Shown piece by piece: positions 50,849 to 59,238 of a stretch of 64,000 nucleotides of DNA. Under the pieces are notes generated by a model that was given only the letters and a program-made list of their open reading frames with translations, was not told the DNA's origin and made no database searches. The stretch's first letter is position 1, and each line of letters starts with the position of its first letter. Source of the stretch: a virus; IMG/VR virus record IMGVR_UViG_3300032431_000001, positions 124,400-188,399 of that record. One strand, written 5' to 3'. The position numbers were made by a program, and so were the translations under genes.

Positions 50849-51430
50849 TTAACTTACAGATTGAGGAATCCGTATCGTTGTAGATGGTACTCCACCGGGG
50901 AGAGCAGGTTGCTGTACAGTAACTAACGACTCATCATCGGCTTCTGTTTCGCCGTCTGTTTCCACAGTGTTTTCATCTTCGTCTTCATCGTTTAAGGTTC
51001 CGCTGACGGCTTCAGTTGCGCTGGGTTCAAGCTTGGCTTGTTCGCTGCGCGCTACATCTTTTTTTACTAGCAGCATTCCATCTAAGCCTTCTTCGATGAA
51101 GACATAATCATCGGGATGTGCGTCTAACACATCGCGAAGAAAGCGCCTTGGGATGACGGCTCCTCCTGTTTTCAGAATCTTATACGAAATTATGGTTCCG
51201 TCTATGGATGTCTTTTGAGATTCTGGCAATACAACCCCGAAAGACAACTCGTTTGCCAAAAGGAGTGCTTCGTAGTACGCCTCTAACACTGGGTTGATGC
51301 GCTCTTTACCTTTTCGCGAACGAGTTATCTTTGTGTAACCGCAGCGCACTGCTAAGTCAGTCGCTGCCATTTTCGGATTCTGATTTACTTCTGCCAGCAA
51401 CGCGGCACCCGTCAGTTTTTGCTGAGTCAT
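50849..51430 (-). CDS. cyAbrB-like transcription regulator (193 aa)
   Basis: The N-terminus KLTGAALLAEVNQNPKMAAT with RCGYTKI...GKERINPVLEAYY and ALLLANEL follows the cyanobacterial AbrB pattern (LTGEELL...CGY...ALLxA). A central segment, GTIISYKILKTGGAVIPRRF, is strand-rich, and the tail is very acidic (NDEDEDENTVETDGETEADD). cyAbrB proteins are global regulators in cyanobacteria. A phage-borne copy may retune host expression. The gap 51431-51764 shows no gene. Confidence 0.65.
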   Translation of the reverse strand: MTQQKLTGAALLAEVNQNPKMAATDLAVRCGYTKITRSRKGKERINPVLEAYYEALLLANELSFGVVLPESQKTSIDGTIISYKILKTGGAVIPRRFLRDVLDAHPDDYVFIEEGLDGMLLVKKDVARSEQAKLEPSATEAVSGTLNDEDEDENTVETDGETEADDESLVTVQQPALPGGVPSTTIRIPQSVS

Positions 51431-51764
51431 AATTTCTAAATTTCTAACGTATTTTGTTAATGCAAGACTAGCATATTTACGGGAGTATCGCCGATTTTAC
51501 TTTTTTGAGTTCAACCCGATCGCCTGCGAATAGTTTTCAGTTTCACCCAAAAGAGGACGGGTAAACTTCTGTCGTTGTGTCCGAGGGTTGAGCAACGCAC
51601 ATCCCGATTCCTTGCTGCTGAGATCCGATCCCGTCACTATCAACAGGGCGATCGAAGTCAATAAAAGCTTTTTATTTGATGTTACTTGTGGCGCGATTCC
51701 ATTGCAATAACCGCCGTTAACTGATATTATTATAAGGTAGTCAACTTACGAAGGATCAAAGTAT

Positions 51765-52226
51765 ATGCCATTGTCCAATATCAATGTCGATCGCGTACTG
51801 TCTTCTTCAGAGGTTAGATTGATGCTTTCAGAAGAAGCGGAGGAAGACGACCGGGAAATCGCCCAGATAATGAAACGCTGGACGCGATGCTTAAGGCAAT
51901 GCTTGCGATCGAAAGCGTTTTGCGACAACAATCCCAACAAGATTCGGGCAACAGTCTGGAAAGAAGAACAGACTTATATCTTCGAGACTGCCGACAAGCA
52001 GATTAAAAAACAGTCACTCTGTGGCAAAAGTTACGGTTATCAGTGTATAACCGAAATATCGCACCTGACCAAAATGCCTACGAAGACGCAGATGGAAGGA
52101 ATCTCAATATCAGTAATTGAAGAAATTTCTGATAAGTTCTTTCTAGTTTCGTCGCCCATCAAGTGCCTGCTAGATGCAGGATTCATACTTGAATTAAGCG
52201 TACCTAGAGAGTTTCTAGGACTGTAA
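51765..52226 (+). CDS. Hypothetical protein (153 aa)
   Basis: Contains several Cys (CLRQCLRSKAFCDNN; KQSLCGKSYGYQC) without a regular metal motif. The N-terminus is an acidic helix (SEVRLMLSEEAEEDDREIAQ). Unrecognised single gene, closed by the terminator at 52232. Confidence 0.5.
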   Translation: MPLSNINVDRVLSSSEVRLMLSEEAEEDDREIAQIMKRWTRCLRQCLRSKAFCDNNPNKIRATVWKEEQTYIFETADKQIKKQSLCGKSYGYQCITEISHLTKMPTKTQMEGISISVIEEISDKFFLVSSPIKCLLDAGFILELSVPREFLGL

Positions 52227-52231
52227 AGCAC

Positions 52232-52271
52232 AAAAAAGCCGTTAGTAATTAATTTTACTAACGGCTTTTTT
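52232..52271 (+). terminator. Intrinsic terminator
   Basis: AAAAAAGCCGTTAGTAA and its complement ending in TTTTTT; perfect stem. Confidence 0.85.
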
Positions 52272-52443
52272 GTGTCAATTTTGAGTATTAAGTATCCAGC
52301 AGCGGAACAACTCGATCGCCACCCGATAAACTTCCACCGCATTCACCCACCGCTTTTTGATCAAACTCCCGCGATGGTATTCCATAGTTTTTTAAGTATA
52401 TAATAAACTAATTCTACCCGTATAAATAGGATTGTCGTGTTTT

Positions 52444-53400
52444 ATGGAAATTGTTTTGCTACCCGAATGGAACACTATAATTGAAACGCCGCTTATTGTT
52501 TCAACTTATTGGTCTAATCAGATACTAACGATCGCCAACGGAAAAGTTGAAACAATTACGTGCGATCGCCCAAAGGGGATTTATTACCAAGCGCCTTATT
52601 TGAGAATCGCTACTTGGGCAAACCTGTGGACATTCCGTGAATGCACTCAAAAACACATCACGCGCCAAATAGATTCAGGCTGCGATGCGATATTCGTTCC
52701 CAAGAGCTTCGAGGAAACTGGAAATATCGGCAGTCGGGAAATTGCTAGAAAGTGGATCGCATCCTCAAAACTATCTTGTCTTGCTACACTAGACGACTGT
52801 TTCACCGTACTCCCGACGTGGCGTCCCAAGTGGATCGACAGTATCGTCGCAGAGGATCGTTGCCACGTCAACGGAATTGCGCTTGGTACTGACGGGAAAC
52901 CCAAGTACGTCACGGCATTAGGAACCGGAAACAGTAAAGAAAGTTGGCGAACAGATCCAGTGCAGGGGTGTATTATCGATGTCGAATCTGGGCGGGCGAT
53001 CGTTAAGAACCTACGAATGCCACACTCACCGAGAATTTATGGAGATCGTCTTTGGGTCTGCGATTCGATGCGTGGGGAACTCTCGGTCGTTGATACTAAA
53101 ACCAAGAAGAGACATCCATTCGTGAAGTTTCCAGAGTTCGTGCGCGGACTCGCTTTTTGGAAAGACTGGGCGATCGTGGGACTGTCAAAAATGCGCTACA
53201 ACAAAGGCACTTGGATCAAAGGGGGCGATCGGTGTGGCTTAGCGGCTGTAAATCTAAACACCGCGAATGTTGATGCTGTTTTGGAGCTTGAGTATAACGA
53301 AATTTTTGACGTTCAAGTGCTGCCATTCAATAATCCTAAAATAATAGATCCGCGTTCTACGACGCTAGATTCGCTGTTGATTTTACCTATATTTAACTAG
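52444..53400 (+). CDS. TIGR03032/DUF4915 family protein (318 aa)
   Basis: The family's signature run is clear: DRCHVNGIALG, KYVTALGTG, SWRTDP, NLRMPHSPRIYGDRLWVCDS, LSVVDTKT, FPEFVRGLAF, IVGLSKMRY, then CGLAAVNL and EIFDVQVLP. Members are predicted beta-propellers of unknown activity, often near TPR or glycan-related genes in bacteria. The ATG at 52444 is preferred to TTG at 52432. Length is close to the family norm. Its presence in a prophage-like region is unusual. Confidence 0.8.
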   Translation: MEIVLLPEWNTIIETPLIVSTYWSNQILTIANGKVETITCDRPKGIYYQAPYLRIATWANLWTFRECTQKHITRQIDSGCDAIFVPKSFEETGNIGSREIARKWIASSKLSCLATLDDCFTVLPTWRPKWIDSIVAEDRCHVNGIALGTDGKPKYVTALGTGNSKESWRTDPVQGCIIDVESGRAIVKNLRMPHSPRIYGDRLWVCDSMRGELSVVDTKTKKRHPFVKFPEFVRGLAFWKDWAIVGLSKMRYNKGTWIKGGDRCGLAAVNLNTANVDAVLELEYNEIFDVQVLPFNNPKIIDPRSTTLDSLLILPIFN

Positions 53401-53455
53401 ACATAACGTACTAGATAAGATATATTAGGAGTGTAGTTAAATACAGATAAAATCA

Positions 53456-53728
53456 ATGGAAAGCACAAAGCCTATCGTTCGGATTACACATATACTTAGT
53501 TCCACCGTCGGTATCGCCTATTTTGCGATACCGGAAGACTACGAAACGTTTCCCAAGGCAACGTGGGTCGCCCTTGGTGATACGGAAAAATCTTGGATCG
53601 AAGTATTTCCAATTGGGCCAAACGACTCCGCTGGGATTGATGATTTCAGTGAAGTCTCTGTCGATATAGACAACTCTTTCCTCCCACCAGGGACTCGTTA
53701 CCCACAGATTTTAGGTTGGCGCTGTTAG
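53456..53728 (+). CDS. Small hypothetical protein (90 aa)
   Basis: Beta-rich acidic protein (HILSSTVGIAYFAIPEDYET and DFSEVSVDIDNSFLPPGTRY). Unrecognised. Followed by a strong terminator at 53744. Confidence 0.5.
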   Translation: MESTKPIVRITHILSSTVGIAYFAIPEDYETFPKATWVALGDTEKSWIEVFPIGPNDSAGIDDFSEVSVDIDNSFLPPGTRYPQILGWRC

Positions 53729-53743
53729 CTGATTAATATTTTG

Positions 53744-53782
53744 AAAAGACCGCATACATTACATTAATGTATGCGGTCTTTT
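53744..53782. terminator. Bidirectional terminator
   Basis: AAAAGACCGCATACATTA pairs with TAATGTATGCGGTCTTTT. Confidence 0.85.
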
Positions 53783-53844
53783 GTTTTCCGATCGCCCGCA
53801 TATCTATTTTCACCAAAATACACCCAAAAGTTAAGGAGTTTGTT

Positions 53845-54534
53845 ATGGACGCACCGCTTCCAAGTACGTTTGAGATTTTGAAAATAATTGCTATGCGTGA
53901 TGGGGTTTACAAGGAAGGAGATACGATGTTGACGTTGCAGAAAAAGTTGCAAAGAAAGCGTCATCAAGGAAGGCAGACTCGTTATCTATTTAACAAAAAT
54001 CAAAGCCCAAAGAATCTCCCACCGACACCTGAAGAGTTTAGCTCTATCACAATTTGCGCTCTCAGGTACGCACACAGCAGTATTGATCTACAGATAGTCG
54101 AGTTTTGTATCGCAGCGACGACCAAGAACTGGGATTACTTTTCGTCGAAAGATAAGACTGTGTTGCGCTGTGATACCGAAGAAGCTATTGTGGGTGGAAT
54201 TTTTCGAGTTGCATCCGCGATCGAGCAATGGAAAGAGTTCGATCGCTGGCTGAAAAATCCCGAACAGCAGGTAGTCTATCCACCCAAAGACGAAGTGTAC
54301 GGACTTGGGTTGCTCACAATTTACGCCCTACGTTACTGCGTGGGTCGCATGACTTATATGCCTGGGTCACTCACAGACGCCACTAAGAAAAATTGGCACT
54401 TGCTCAACCGCGTAGATCGCCAGACAATCCAGCAAGACACAATTGAGGCGATCGCCACCCGACATCTAGGAATGGATTGCGATCGGGAAACATGGCTGGG
54501 CTTTAACGAATGGATTACTGAAAAATTGAAATAA
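53845..54534 (+). CDS. Hypothetical protein with internal duplication (229 aa)
   Basis: The ATG at 53845 has AAGGAG upstream; the longer frame to 53767 starts in a terminator. Two related blocks: ITICALRYAHSSID...TTKNWDYFSSKDKTVLRCDT and LLTIYALRYCVGRM...TKKNWHLLNRVDRQTIQQDT. This suggests an ancient duplication of an about 75-residue helical domain. Unrecognised family. Confidence 0.55.
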   Translation: MDAPLPSTFEILKIIAMRDGVYKEGDTMLTLQKKLQRKRHQGRQTRYLFNKNQSPKNLPPTPEEFSSITICALRYAHSSIDLQIVEFCIAATTKNWDYFSSKDKTVLRCDTEEAIVGGIFRVASAIEQWKEFDRWLKNPEQQVVYPPKDEVYGLGLLTIYALRYCVGRMTYMPGSLTDATKKNWHLLNRVDRQTIQQDTIEAIATRHLGMDCDRETWLGFNEWITEKLK

Positions 54535-54576
54535 AAAACGACCCCCGACACGGTAAATGTGTCGGGGGTCGTTTTA
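54533..54576. terminator. Bidirectional terminator
   Basis: AAAACGACCCCCGACAC pairs with GTGTCGGGGGTCGTTTT; overlaps the 54534 stop. Confidence 0.9.
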
Positions 54577-54586
54577 TTGGGAGCTA

Positions 54587-55159
54587 TTAATTAATCGGTG
54601 GCGGGACTGCATTTGAAGTGGAAACCCGTCGCAAGGATTTTGGTTTGTCGCTCGGCTTGGTGATTAAGCGCAGGTTTATTGTCACTTGGCGATCGTAGTC
54701 ACGATCAATCGCGTCCGCACTAACAAACGGTTGCTCCGGTTTCCCGCTCAATAACACCGGAATAGCGTGAGGCTTGACGTGGCGTTTTGGAATAAAAGTA
54801 ACCTTAACCAAATTCAAGTCATTACGGTCGATCAAGTCGAGTCCAGCTTTCAGACTTTCGCTGGAACCAATTTCATAGAAAGTAAACTTTCCCGTTTCGT
54901 CAGCGGGGCGCTCTATTGTTGCTGTTACAAAACCCTCCAGTCGCCAACCACCAACTTCTTTGCCGTTAATCTCGATAATTACGTCAGTAACGTCCTGGGC
55001 ATGGTTCCGCAACCAAATACAGTATGTATCGCCGTGTTCCATGTGGACGTATCCTTGACAATCATGGTGCGGACACCTCTGCCGAACCAACTCGTCAGTC
55101 CATGTGTCGTGATAACCGACTGGTCGCATAATGAGTGCTGCTCTGTCTTCTAATCGCAT
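54587..55159 (-). CDS. Hypothetical protein, tandem paralogue A (190 aa)
   Basis: The ATG at 55159 (MRLEDRAAL) follows AAGGA; an in-frame start 19 codons upstream lacks one. The core has YCIWLRNHAQDVTDVIIEIN with GKEVGGWRLEGFVTATIERP and FTFYEIGSSES, a beta-sandwich-like pattern. Unrecognised. About three quarters identical by eye to paralogue B at 55404 but shorter by a roughly 27-residue Gly-rich segment. Confidence 0.55.
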   Translation of the reverse strand: MRLEDRAALIMRPVGYHDTWTDELVRQRCPHHDCQGYVHMEHGDTYCIWLRNHAQDVTDVIIEINGKEVGGWRLEGFVTATIERPADETGKFTFYEIGSSESLKAGLDLIDRNDLNLVKVTFIPKRHVKPHAIPVLLSGKPEQPFVSADAIDRDYDRQVTINLRLITKPSDKPKSLRRVSTSNAVPPPIN

Positions 55160-55224
55160 GACAATCCTTAAAATGTTTCTACAAGCATAGCACACTAACC
55201 GTATAATGTTTTCCAACTAAAGTT

Positions 55225-55251
55225 AATATATCCCGACATTCGGGATATATT
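55225..55251. promoter_or_regulatory. Perfect palindromic operator
   Basis: AATATATCCCGA, CAT, TCGGGATATATT: 12-bp arms, 3-bp centre. It sits about 65 bp upstream of paralogue A's ATG and overlaps a likely -35 region on the minus strand. Confidence 0.6.
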
Positions 55252-55357
55252 AAGTGAATGGCATACATACCACTTGTGTAGATTCGGATTTAAATTGTTT
55301 GAGGTAATCTACGGGGACCATTATGAGTGAATTGCTGAAAAAATACAATAAAAAAGT

Positions 55358-55392
55358 CACCCAAGATATTTGCTATCTTGGGTGTTTTTTTT
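55358..55392. terminator. Bidirectional terminator
   Basis: CACCCAAGATA and TATCTTGGGTG with T-runs on both sides, just past the paralogue B stop. Confidence 0.85.
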
Positions 55393-55403
55393 GTCAGAAA
55401 CTA

Positions 55404-56060
55404 TCAGTTCACCGGCGGCGGAACCAAGTTAGAAGTAGCACTCGCTCGCAGCGGTCGAGGCTCGTCACTTGGCTTAGTGACTAAGCGCAGGTTTATTACC
55501 ACTTGGCGATCGTAGTCACGATCGATCGCGCGCGCACTACCAAACTCTTGATCCGATCGCCCGCTCAATCCAGTACCTCCCGCACCACGAGCTTTCATTC
55601 CAAGTTCGACACTTTGCCCAGTACCTTTAACTCTGGAATAGGACTTAAGCTCCAACATCGGAATAGCGTGGGACTTGACGCGGTGCTCTGGAATAAAAGT
55701 AACCTTAACCAAACCTAAATCATCACGGGCGATCGAGTCGAGTCCAGCCTTCTGACTTTCGCTGGAACCAATTTCATAGAAAGTAAACTTTCCCGTGTCG
55801 TCAGGGGGGCGCTCTATTGTTGCTGTTACAAAAGAGCCCAGTCGCCACCCACCGATTTCTTTGCCGTCAATAGAAATAATTACGTCATTACGCTCGTCGG
55901 TATGGTTCCGCAACCAAATACCGTAAGTACCGCCGTGTTCCATGTGGACGTATCCTTGATCGTCTTCGTGCGGATACCTCTGCCGAACCAACTCGTCATC
56001 CCATGTGTTGCAAGGACCCACGAGTCGCATAATGCGTGCTTCTCTGTTTTTTAATCGCAT
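55404..56060 (-). CDS. Hypothetical protein, tandem paralogue B (218 aa)
   Basis: Starts at ATG 56060 (MRLKNREAR) with GAGGA upstream, at the same position as paralogue A. It keeps HGGTYGIWLRNH, GKEIGGWRLGSFVTATIERP and FTFYEIGSSES. It carries an extra segment near residues 140-170 (KGTGQSVELGMKARGAGGTG). Role unknown; duplication together with the promoter suggests selection for dose or divergence. Confidence 0.55.
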   Translation of the reverse strand: MRLKNREARIMRLVGPCNTWDDELVRQRYPHEDDQGYVHMEHGGTYGIWLRNHTDERNDVIISIDGKEIGGWRLGSFVTATIERPPDDTGKFTFYEIGSSESQKAGLDSIARDDLGLVKVTFIPEHRVKSHAIPMLELKSYSRVKGTGQSVELGMKARGAGGTGLSGRSDQEFGSARAIDRDYDRQVVINLRLVTKPSDEPRPLRASATSNLVPPPVN

Positions 56061-56125
56061 GACAATCCTCAAAGAGTTTCTACAAACATAACACACTAAC
56101 CGTATAATGTTTTCCAACGAAAGTT

Positions 56126-56152
56126 AATATATCGCGAATGTCGGGATATATT
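56126..56152. promoter_or_regulatory. Near-perfect palindromic operator (second copy)
   Basis: AATATATCGCGA, ATG, TCGGGATATATT: same site as 55225 with one arm mismatch and an inverted centre. Confidence 0.55.
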
Positions 56153-56384
56153 AAGTGAATGGCATACATACCACTTGTGTAGATTCGGATTTAAATTGTT
56201 TGAGGTAATCTACGAGAACCATTATATAAGACCGGAATACCAATAATAAAAAAGTGTCTCAAACGCACTAAACTCGATGCGGACTTCTAGGCTATACAAA
56301 GGGCTAGAATCCTTTGTACATAAGTATTTGCAGGTGCGGACACAGACTGAATCTGGGATGTGGCTCTTATTCGATATTACGATC

Positions 56385-56634
56385 GCAAGGTCAACGAAAG
56401 GACGTTGCCAACTAGCTTGGTCATAAACGAGTTCAGCAAACCTTAGACCACCTTAGTTCAATTACAGGAATTCCCGTAATTGATTTGTATCAAGTGTTTC
56501 AGGGTTCTCCTGAGTTAGGAGGGTGTACTTAGTAGCATCGCAAACTTCAGTCCGATTTGCAATGTGGCTCAGTGATGACTTTGGCTATCAGATTAAGTGT
56601 TGGGTAGCAGATTGGATGCTTCACGCACAAGCAC
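56385..56634 (+). pseudogene. Decayed copy of the KilA-N gene
   Basis: Base-by-base similar to 56873-57122 inside the intact KilA-N gene (for example CAAGTGTTTCAGGGTTCTCC and TCAGTCCGATTTGCAATGTG occur in both). It carries substitutions, small indels, an in-frame TAG-type interruption (ACTTAGTAG) and no start. 56223-56384 shows no gene. Confidence 0.85.
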
Positions 56635-56655
56635 AACACAACCGATCGCATAACA

Positions 56656-56696
56656 CAAGAATCCCCGTTGCAACGAGTTTGTAACGGGGATTCTTG
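56656..56696. other. Strong hairpin without T-run
   Basis: CAAGAATCCCCGTT pairs perfectly with AACGGGGATTCTTG around 13 bases. It lies between the dead and the intact KilA-N genes; terminator or protein-binding site. Confidence 0.6.
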
Positions 56697-56777
56697 CTAT
56701 ACTGGAAAGTGTCAGTCGCAGAAGGTTGTATCACCAACTAATTCTCACTGGCAAGTAACCTAAAATCGCAGGTCACA

Positions 56778-57353
56778 ATGAGTAATTTAACACATAATTT
56801 GTCTGGTATCTCAGTTCCACAGCGGTCGATCGACGGATATATCAACGCTACTGCGCTAACTGCTGCACACAAGCAAGCTACAGGCCAACGAAAAGATGTT
56901 GCGGATTGGCTACGAAACAAGCGAGTTCAACAAAGCTTAGAGCATCTTAGTTCAATTACGGGAATCCCCGTAATTGAATTGTATCAAGTGTTTCAGGGTT
57001 CTCCTGAGTTGGGAGGAGGTACTTGGTTGCATCCCAAACTTTCAGTCCGATTTGCAATGTGGCTCAGTGATGACTTTGGTTATCAGGTTGAGTGTTGGGT
57101 TGAAGATTGGATGCTTAGCGCTAAAGCGCCGATCGCCCAAACACAGTCAACACAAACGCAAGCACTTCCGGTCGTTATGCCCACGCAAATAGAACTCGAA
57201 TATATGCGATCGAGAACTTGGGAGAAGGACGAGATGGCTAACTGGCCGGTGCCTGCCGAAAGTCCGTTGAAGCGTTCTGGATACCGTCGGGCGATCGACA
57301 TTATGAAAACTATGCAGCAGAAAACGCTGAGTGAGTCAGACGAAATTTGGTAA
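56778..57353 (+). CDS. KilA-N domain protein (191 aa)
   Basis: QRSIDGYINATALTAAHKQA, VADWLRNKRVQQSLEHLS, then GGGTWLHPKLSVRFAMWLSD and FGYQVECWVEDWML are the textbook KilA-N DNA-binding domain of phages and large DNA viruses. The C-terminal 70 residues are a linker plus a short helical part. Probably an early regulator or anti-repressor. A decayed copy lies 0.4 kb upstream. Confidence 0.85.
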   Translation: MSNLTHNLSGISVPQRSIDGYINATALTAAHKQATGQRKDVADWLRNKRVQQSLEHLSSITGIPVIELYQVFQGSPELGGGTWLHPKLSVRFAMWLSDDFGYQVECWVEDWMLSAKAPIAQTQSTQTQALPVVMPTQIELEYMRSRTWEKDEMANWPVPAESPLKRSGYRRAIDIMKTMQQKTLSESDEIW

Positions 57354-57382
57354 ACTACAAATAGCAAAAACCGATCGCCTAT

Positions 57383-58760
57383 GTGACATGACTCCGACCT
57401 GAAGGTACGGAGCTTCTTTGAATCACTTCAAAGATTTCCTAGTTGCTCCCTTTCGGGTTTTCGACTTTGACCTAGACTGAGGTATCTCAGCCCCCGGCAA
57501 ACCGTCTGCATAGGCGCTTTGGATTCCCGACTGCCCATCGGTACTAATTAATCCTATTCCTCTATTCCTAATTACTTGTCCACTAGCCACATCTCTGTCG
57601 GCAATGAATCCACATTCTTGACAATGATGTACTCTAATACTCAAGTCTTTTTTAACTGTTGCGCCACACTCAGGACATTCTTGAGAAGTCCCCCTAGCGT
57701 TAACTTCCCCAAAGAATTTACCCCGCTTCCAACACACATACTTGGTGATAGTTCGGAATTGCCCAAAACCAGCATCCAACATCTGCTTACCAAGCATTCC
57801 TTTAGCGAGAGTTCGGTAATCCAAATCTTCCACGAAGATCATATCCCCAGCATCACAAAGGGCATGAGCTTGTTTGAAGTGGAAATCTTTGCGGGTATTG
57901 TCAATCGTGTGGTGAAGTCGAGCAACTTTAATCCGTTGTTTCTCGTAATTCTTAGAACGCTTCTTTTTCCTAGAAAGTCTGCGTTGCAGCAATTTCAGCT
58001 CGCTTTGCATTACTTTTAAGAACTTCGGCGACTTTACAAGAACTCCGTCGCTAGTTGCCAGGAACTTTTCAAGTCCAACATCTACCCCAATTGGATGACC
58101 GTGAGGCATGGGATCTGGAACACTGACATCGCATTGGATGTTGACGCTAGCATACCAAATATTAGCTTTGTTAATTATCCGAACTTGCTTGACTACAAAT
58201 CCGTTGGGGATTGCGCGATGCAGGTTGATTGGAATCAACCCCAATTTTGGCAAGGCGATATACCCTCCCTGCACTGGATTCTGTTTAAATTGGGGAAACA
58301 GCAAAGATGTAAATTGTCCAAACTTTTTAAATCTGGGGAATCCATGCCCAACTTTTTGAAACCCGTCCCAGGCTCGGTGCAATTGTTTAATAGCTTGTTG
58401 CAAGACTTGGCTTGGTACTTCACCCAATCGGGGGAATACCTTTTTAGCCTTTGGCAAGACATTAAGCTGATTCACTTCGCCAGGGAAAGGGAGGTTAGCA
58501 GCCATGATATACTCGTGACTGATAGAACATCTATCAACCATGCACTTCCGGCTATTACACCAATCCTTAATTTCACGCAGTGCATAGTTATAGGCAACGC
58601 GACAAACATCCATCCACTCTTTGAGCGACTGCTCTTGAGTGCTGGTGGGATAGATTCGATAGCGGTAGTTCATGGTTAGCATTTCACCATCCTAACACAC
58701 TTACTGGTAGATACCACGCTAGCAAATATAAAGCCGTCCTCAAGGACGGGGTTTTCAACC
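57383..58760 (-). mobile_element. IS200/IS605-type tnpB element (third family)
   Basis: The right end ATGTGACATGACTCC with its stem GACCTGAAGGTACGG is at 57383, and the left-end stem AAAGCCGTCCTCAAGGACGG is near 58729. CAACCCAGTTTTTTGATAAA follows the left end, nearly the same as beside the 34964 element. Confidence 0.7.
57423..58682 (-). CDS. tnpB: TnpB RNA-guided nuclease, third family (419 aa)
   Basis: The N-terminus MNYRYRIYPTSTQEQSLKEW is the OrfB helix-turn-helix start. RuvC-I is IGVDVGLEKFLATS, RuvC-II IFVEDLDYRTL, the zinc finger CPECG...CQECGF and RuvC-III ADRDVASGQVI, so it is intact. The C-terminus has a basic extension (SRSKSKTRKGATRKSLK). Not closely related to the other six copies. 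Confidence 0.9.
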   Translation of the reverse strand: MLTMNYRYRIYPTSTQEQSLKEWMDVCRVAYNYALREIKDWCNSRKCMVDRCSISHEYIMAANLPFPGEVNQLNVLPKAKKVFPRLGEVPSQVLQQAIKQLHRAWDGFQKVGHGFPRFKKFGQFTSLLFPQFKQNPVQGGYIALPKLGLIPINLHRAIPNGFVVKQVRIINKANIWYASVNIQCDVSVPDPMPHGHPIGVDVGLEKFLATSDGVLVKSPKFLKVMQSELKLLQRRLSRKKKRSKNYEKQRIKVARLHHTIDNTRKDFHFKQAHALCDAGDMIFVEDLDYRTLAKGMLGKQMLDAGFGQFRTITKYVCWKRGKFFGEVNARGTSQECPECGATVKKDLSIRVHHCQECGFIADRDVASGQVIRNRGIGLISTDGQSGIQSAYADGLPGAEIPQSRSKSKTRKGATRKSLK

Positions 58761-58780
58761 CAGTTTTTTGATAAACTCAA

Positions 58781-59200
58781 TTACTGTTTCGGTTCTGAGT
58801 CGGGGAGTTGCGCGATCTGTTCTGGAGTCTCAGGCAACACTGCCGACGGAGGTTGACCCGACAAATGAGTTTCCGATGTTGCGATCGGGGCAGAGGCTAC
58901 TTCTCCAGACGTTTCGGGAGCCGGAACTGGATTTGAGTCTTTTGGAAGGATCGCCGGAGCGTGAAGTTCATAAGGATTTTGAGGCGTGACGTTGGCAGCA
59001 CTCTGAGGGATTGCTGTGTCAACCTGAACCACGGGAATGGAAGAAGCTAGTGGTACCGCAAAAGCTGCTTCTGGAGGTTGCTGGTTTTGCGGATCGCCAT
59101 GTACGACTGGTTCGATCCGAACTTCTTGGGTTTTGTCTTGTGTAGGCTTTTGCACGTCTGGCATATATTTTTCTACTTTTTGTAGGTGGGCCTCGTGCAT
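58781..59200 (-). CDS. Pro/Ala-rich low-complexity protein (139 aa)
   Basis: Pro, Ala, Val and Glu dominate (VPLASSIPVVQVDTAIPQSA; LSGQPPSAVLPETPEQIAQL), with no globular core. Such disordered proteins occur as linkers or virion-associated parts. It lies 39 bp after the baseplate-J-like gene in the same direction, so it is probably cotranscribed. Function unknown. Confidence 0.45.
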   Translation of the reverse strand: MHEAHLQKVEKYMPDVQKPTQDKTQEVRIEPVVHGDPQNQQPPEAAFAVPLASSIPVVQVDTAIPQSAANVTPQNPYELHAPAILPKDSNPVPAPETSGEVASAPIATSETHLSGQPPSAVLPETPEQIAQLPDSEPKQ

Positions 59201-59238
59201 CAATTATACAGGAGGTGCTGCGAAACTCTCAAGCGTCT

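Larger units (their letters stand above)
55160..56222. repeat. Duplicated leader of the tandem paralogues
   Basis: The sequence from 55160 to about 55322 (promoter, palindrome, GGCATACATACCACTTGTGT, GAGGTAATCTAC) recurs at about 56061-56222 nearly unchanged. Together with the paralogous genes, it shows a tandem duplication of about 0.9 kb. Confidence 0.8.

Noticed and set aside
58095-58679. Plus-strand 194-aa ORF opposite tnpB
   Set aside because: Antisense to an intact TnpB with all motifs; no independent signal.
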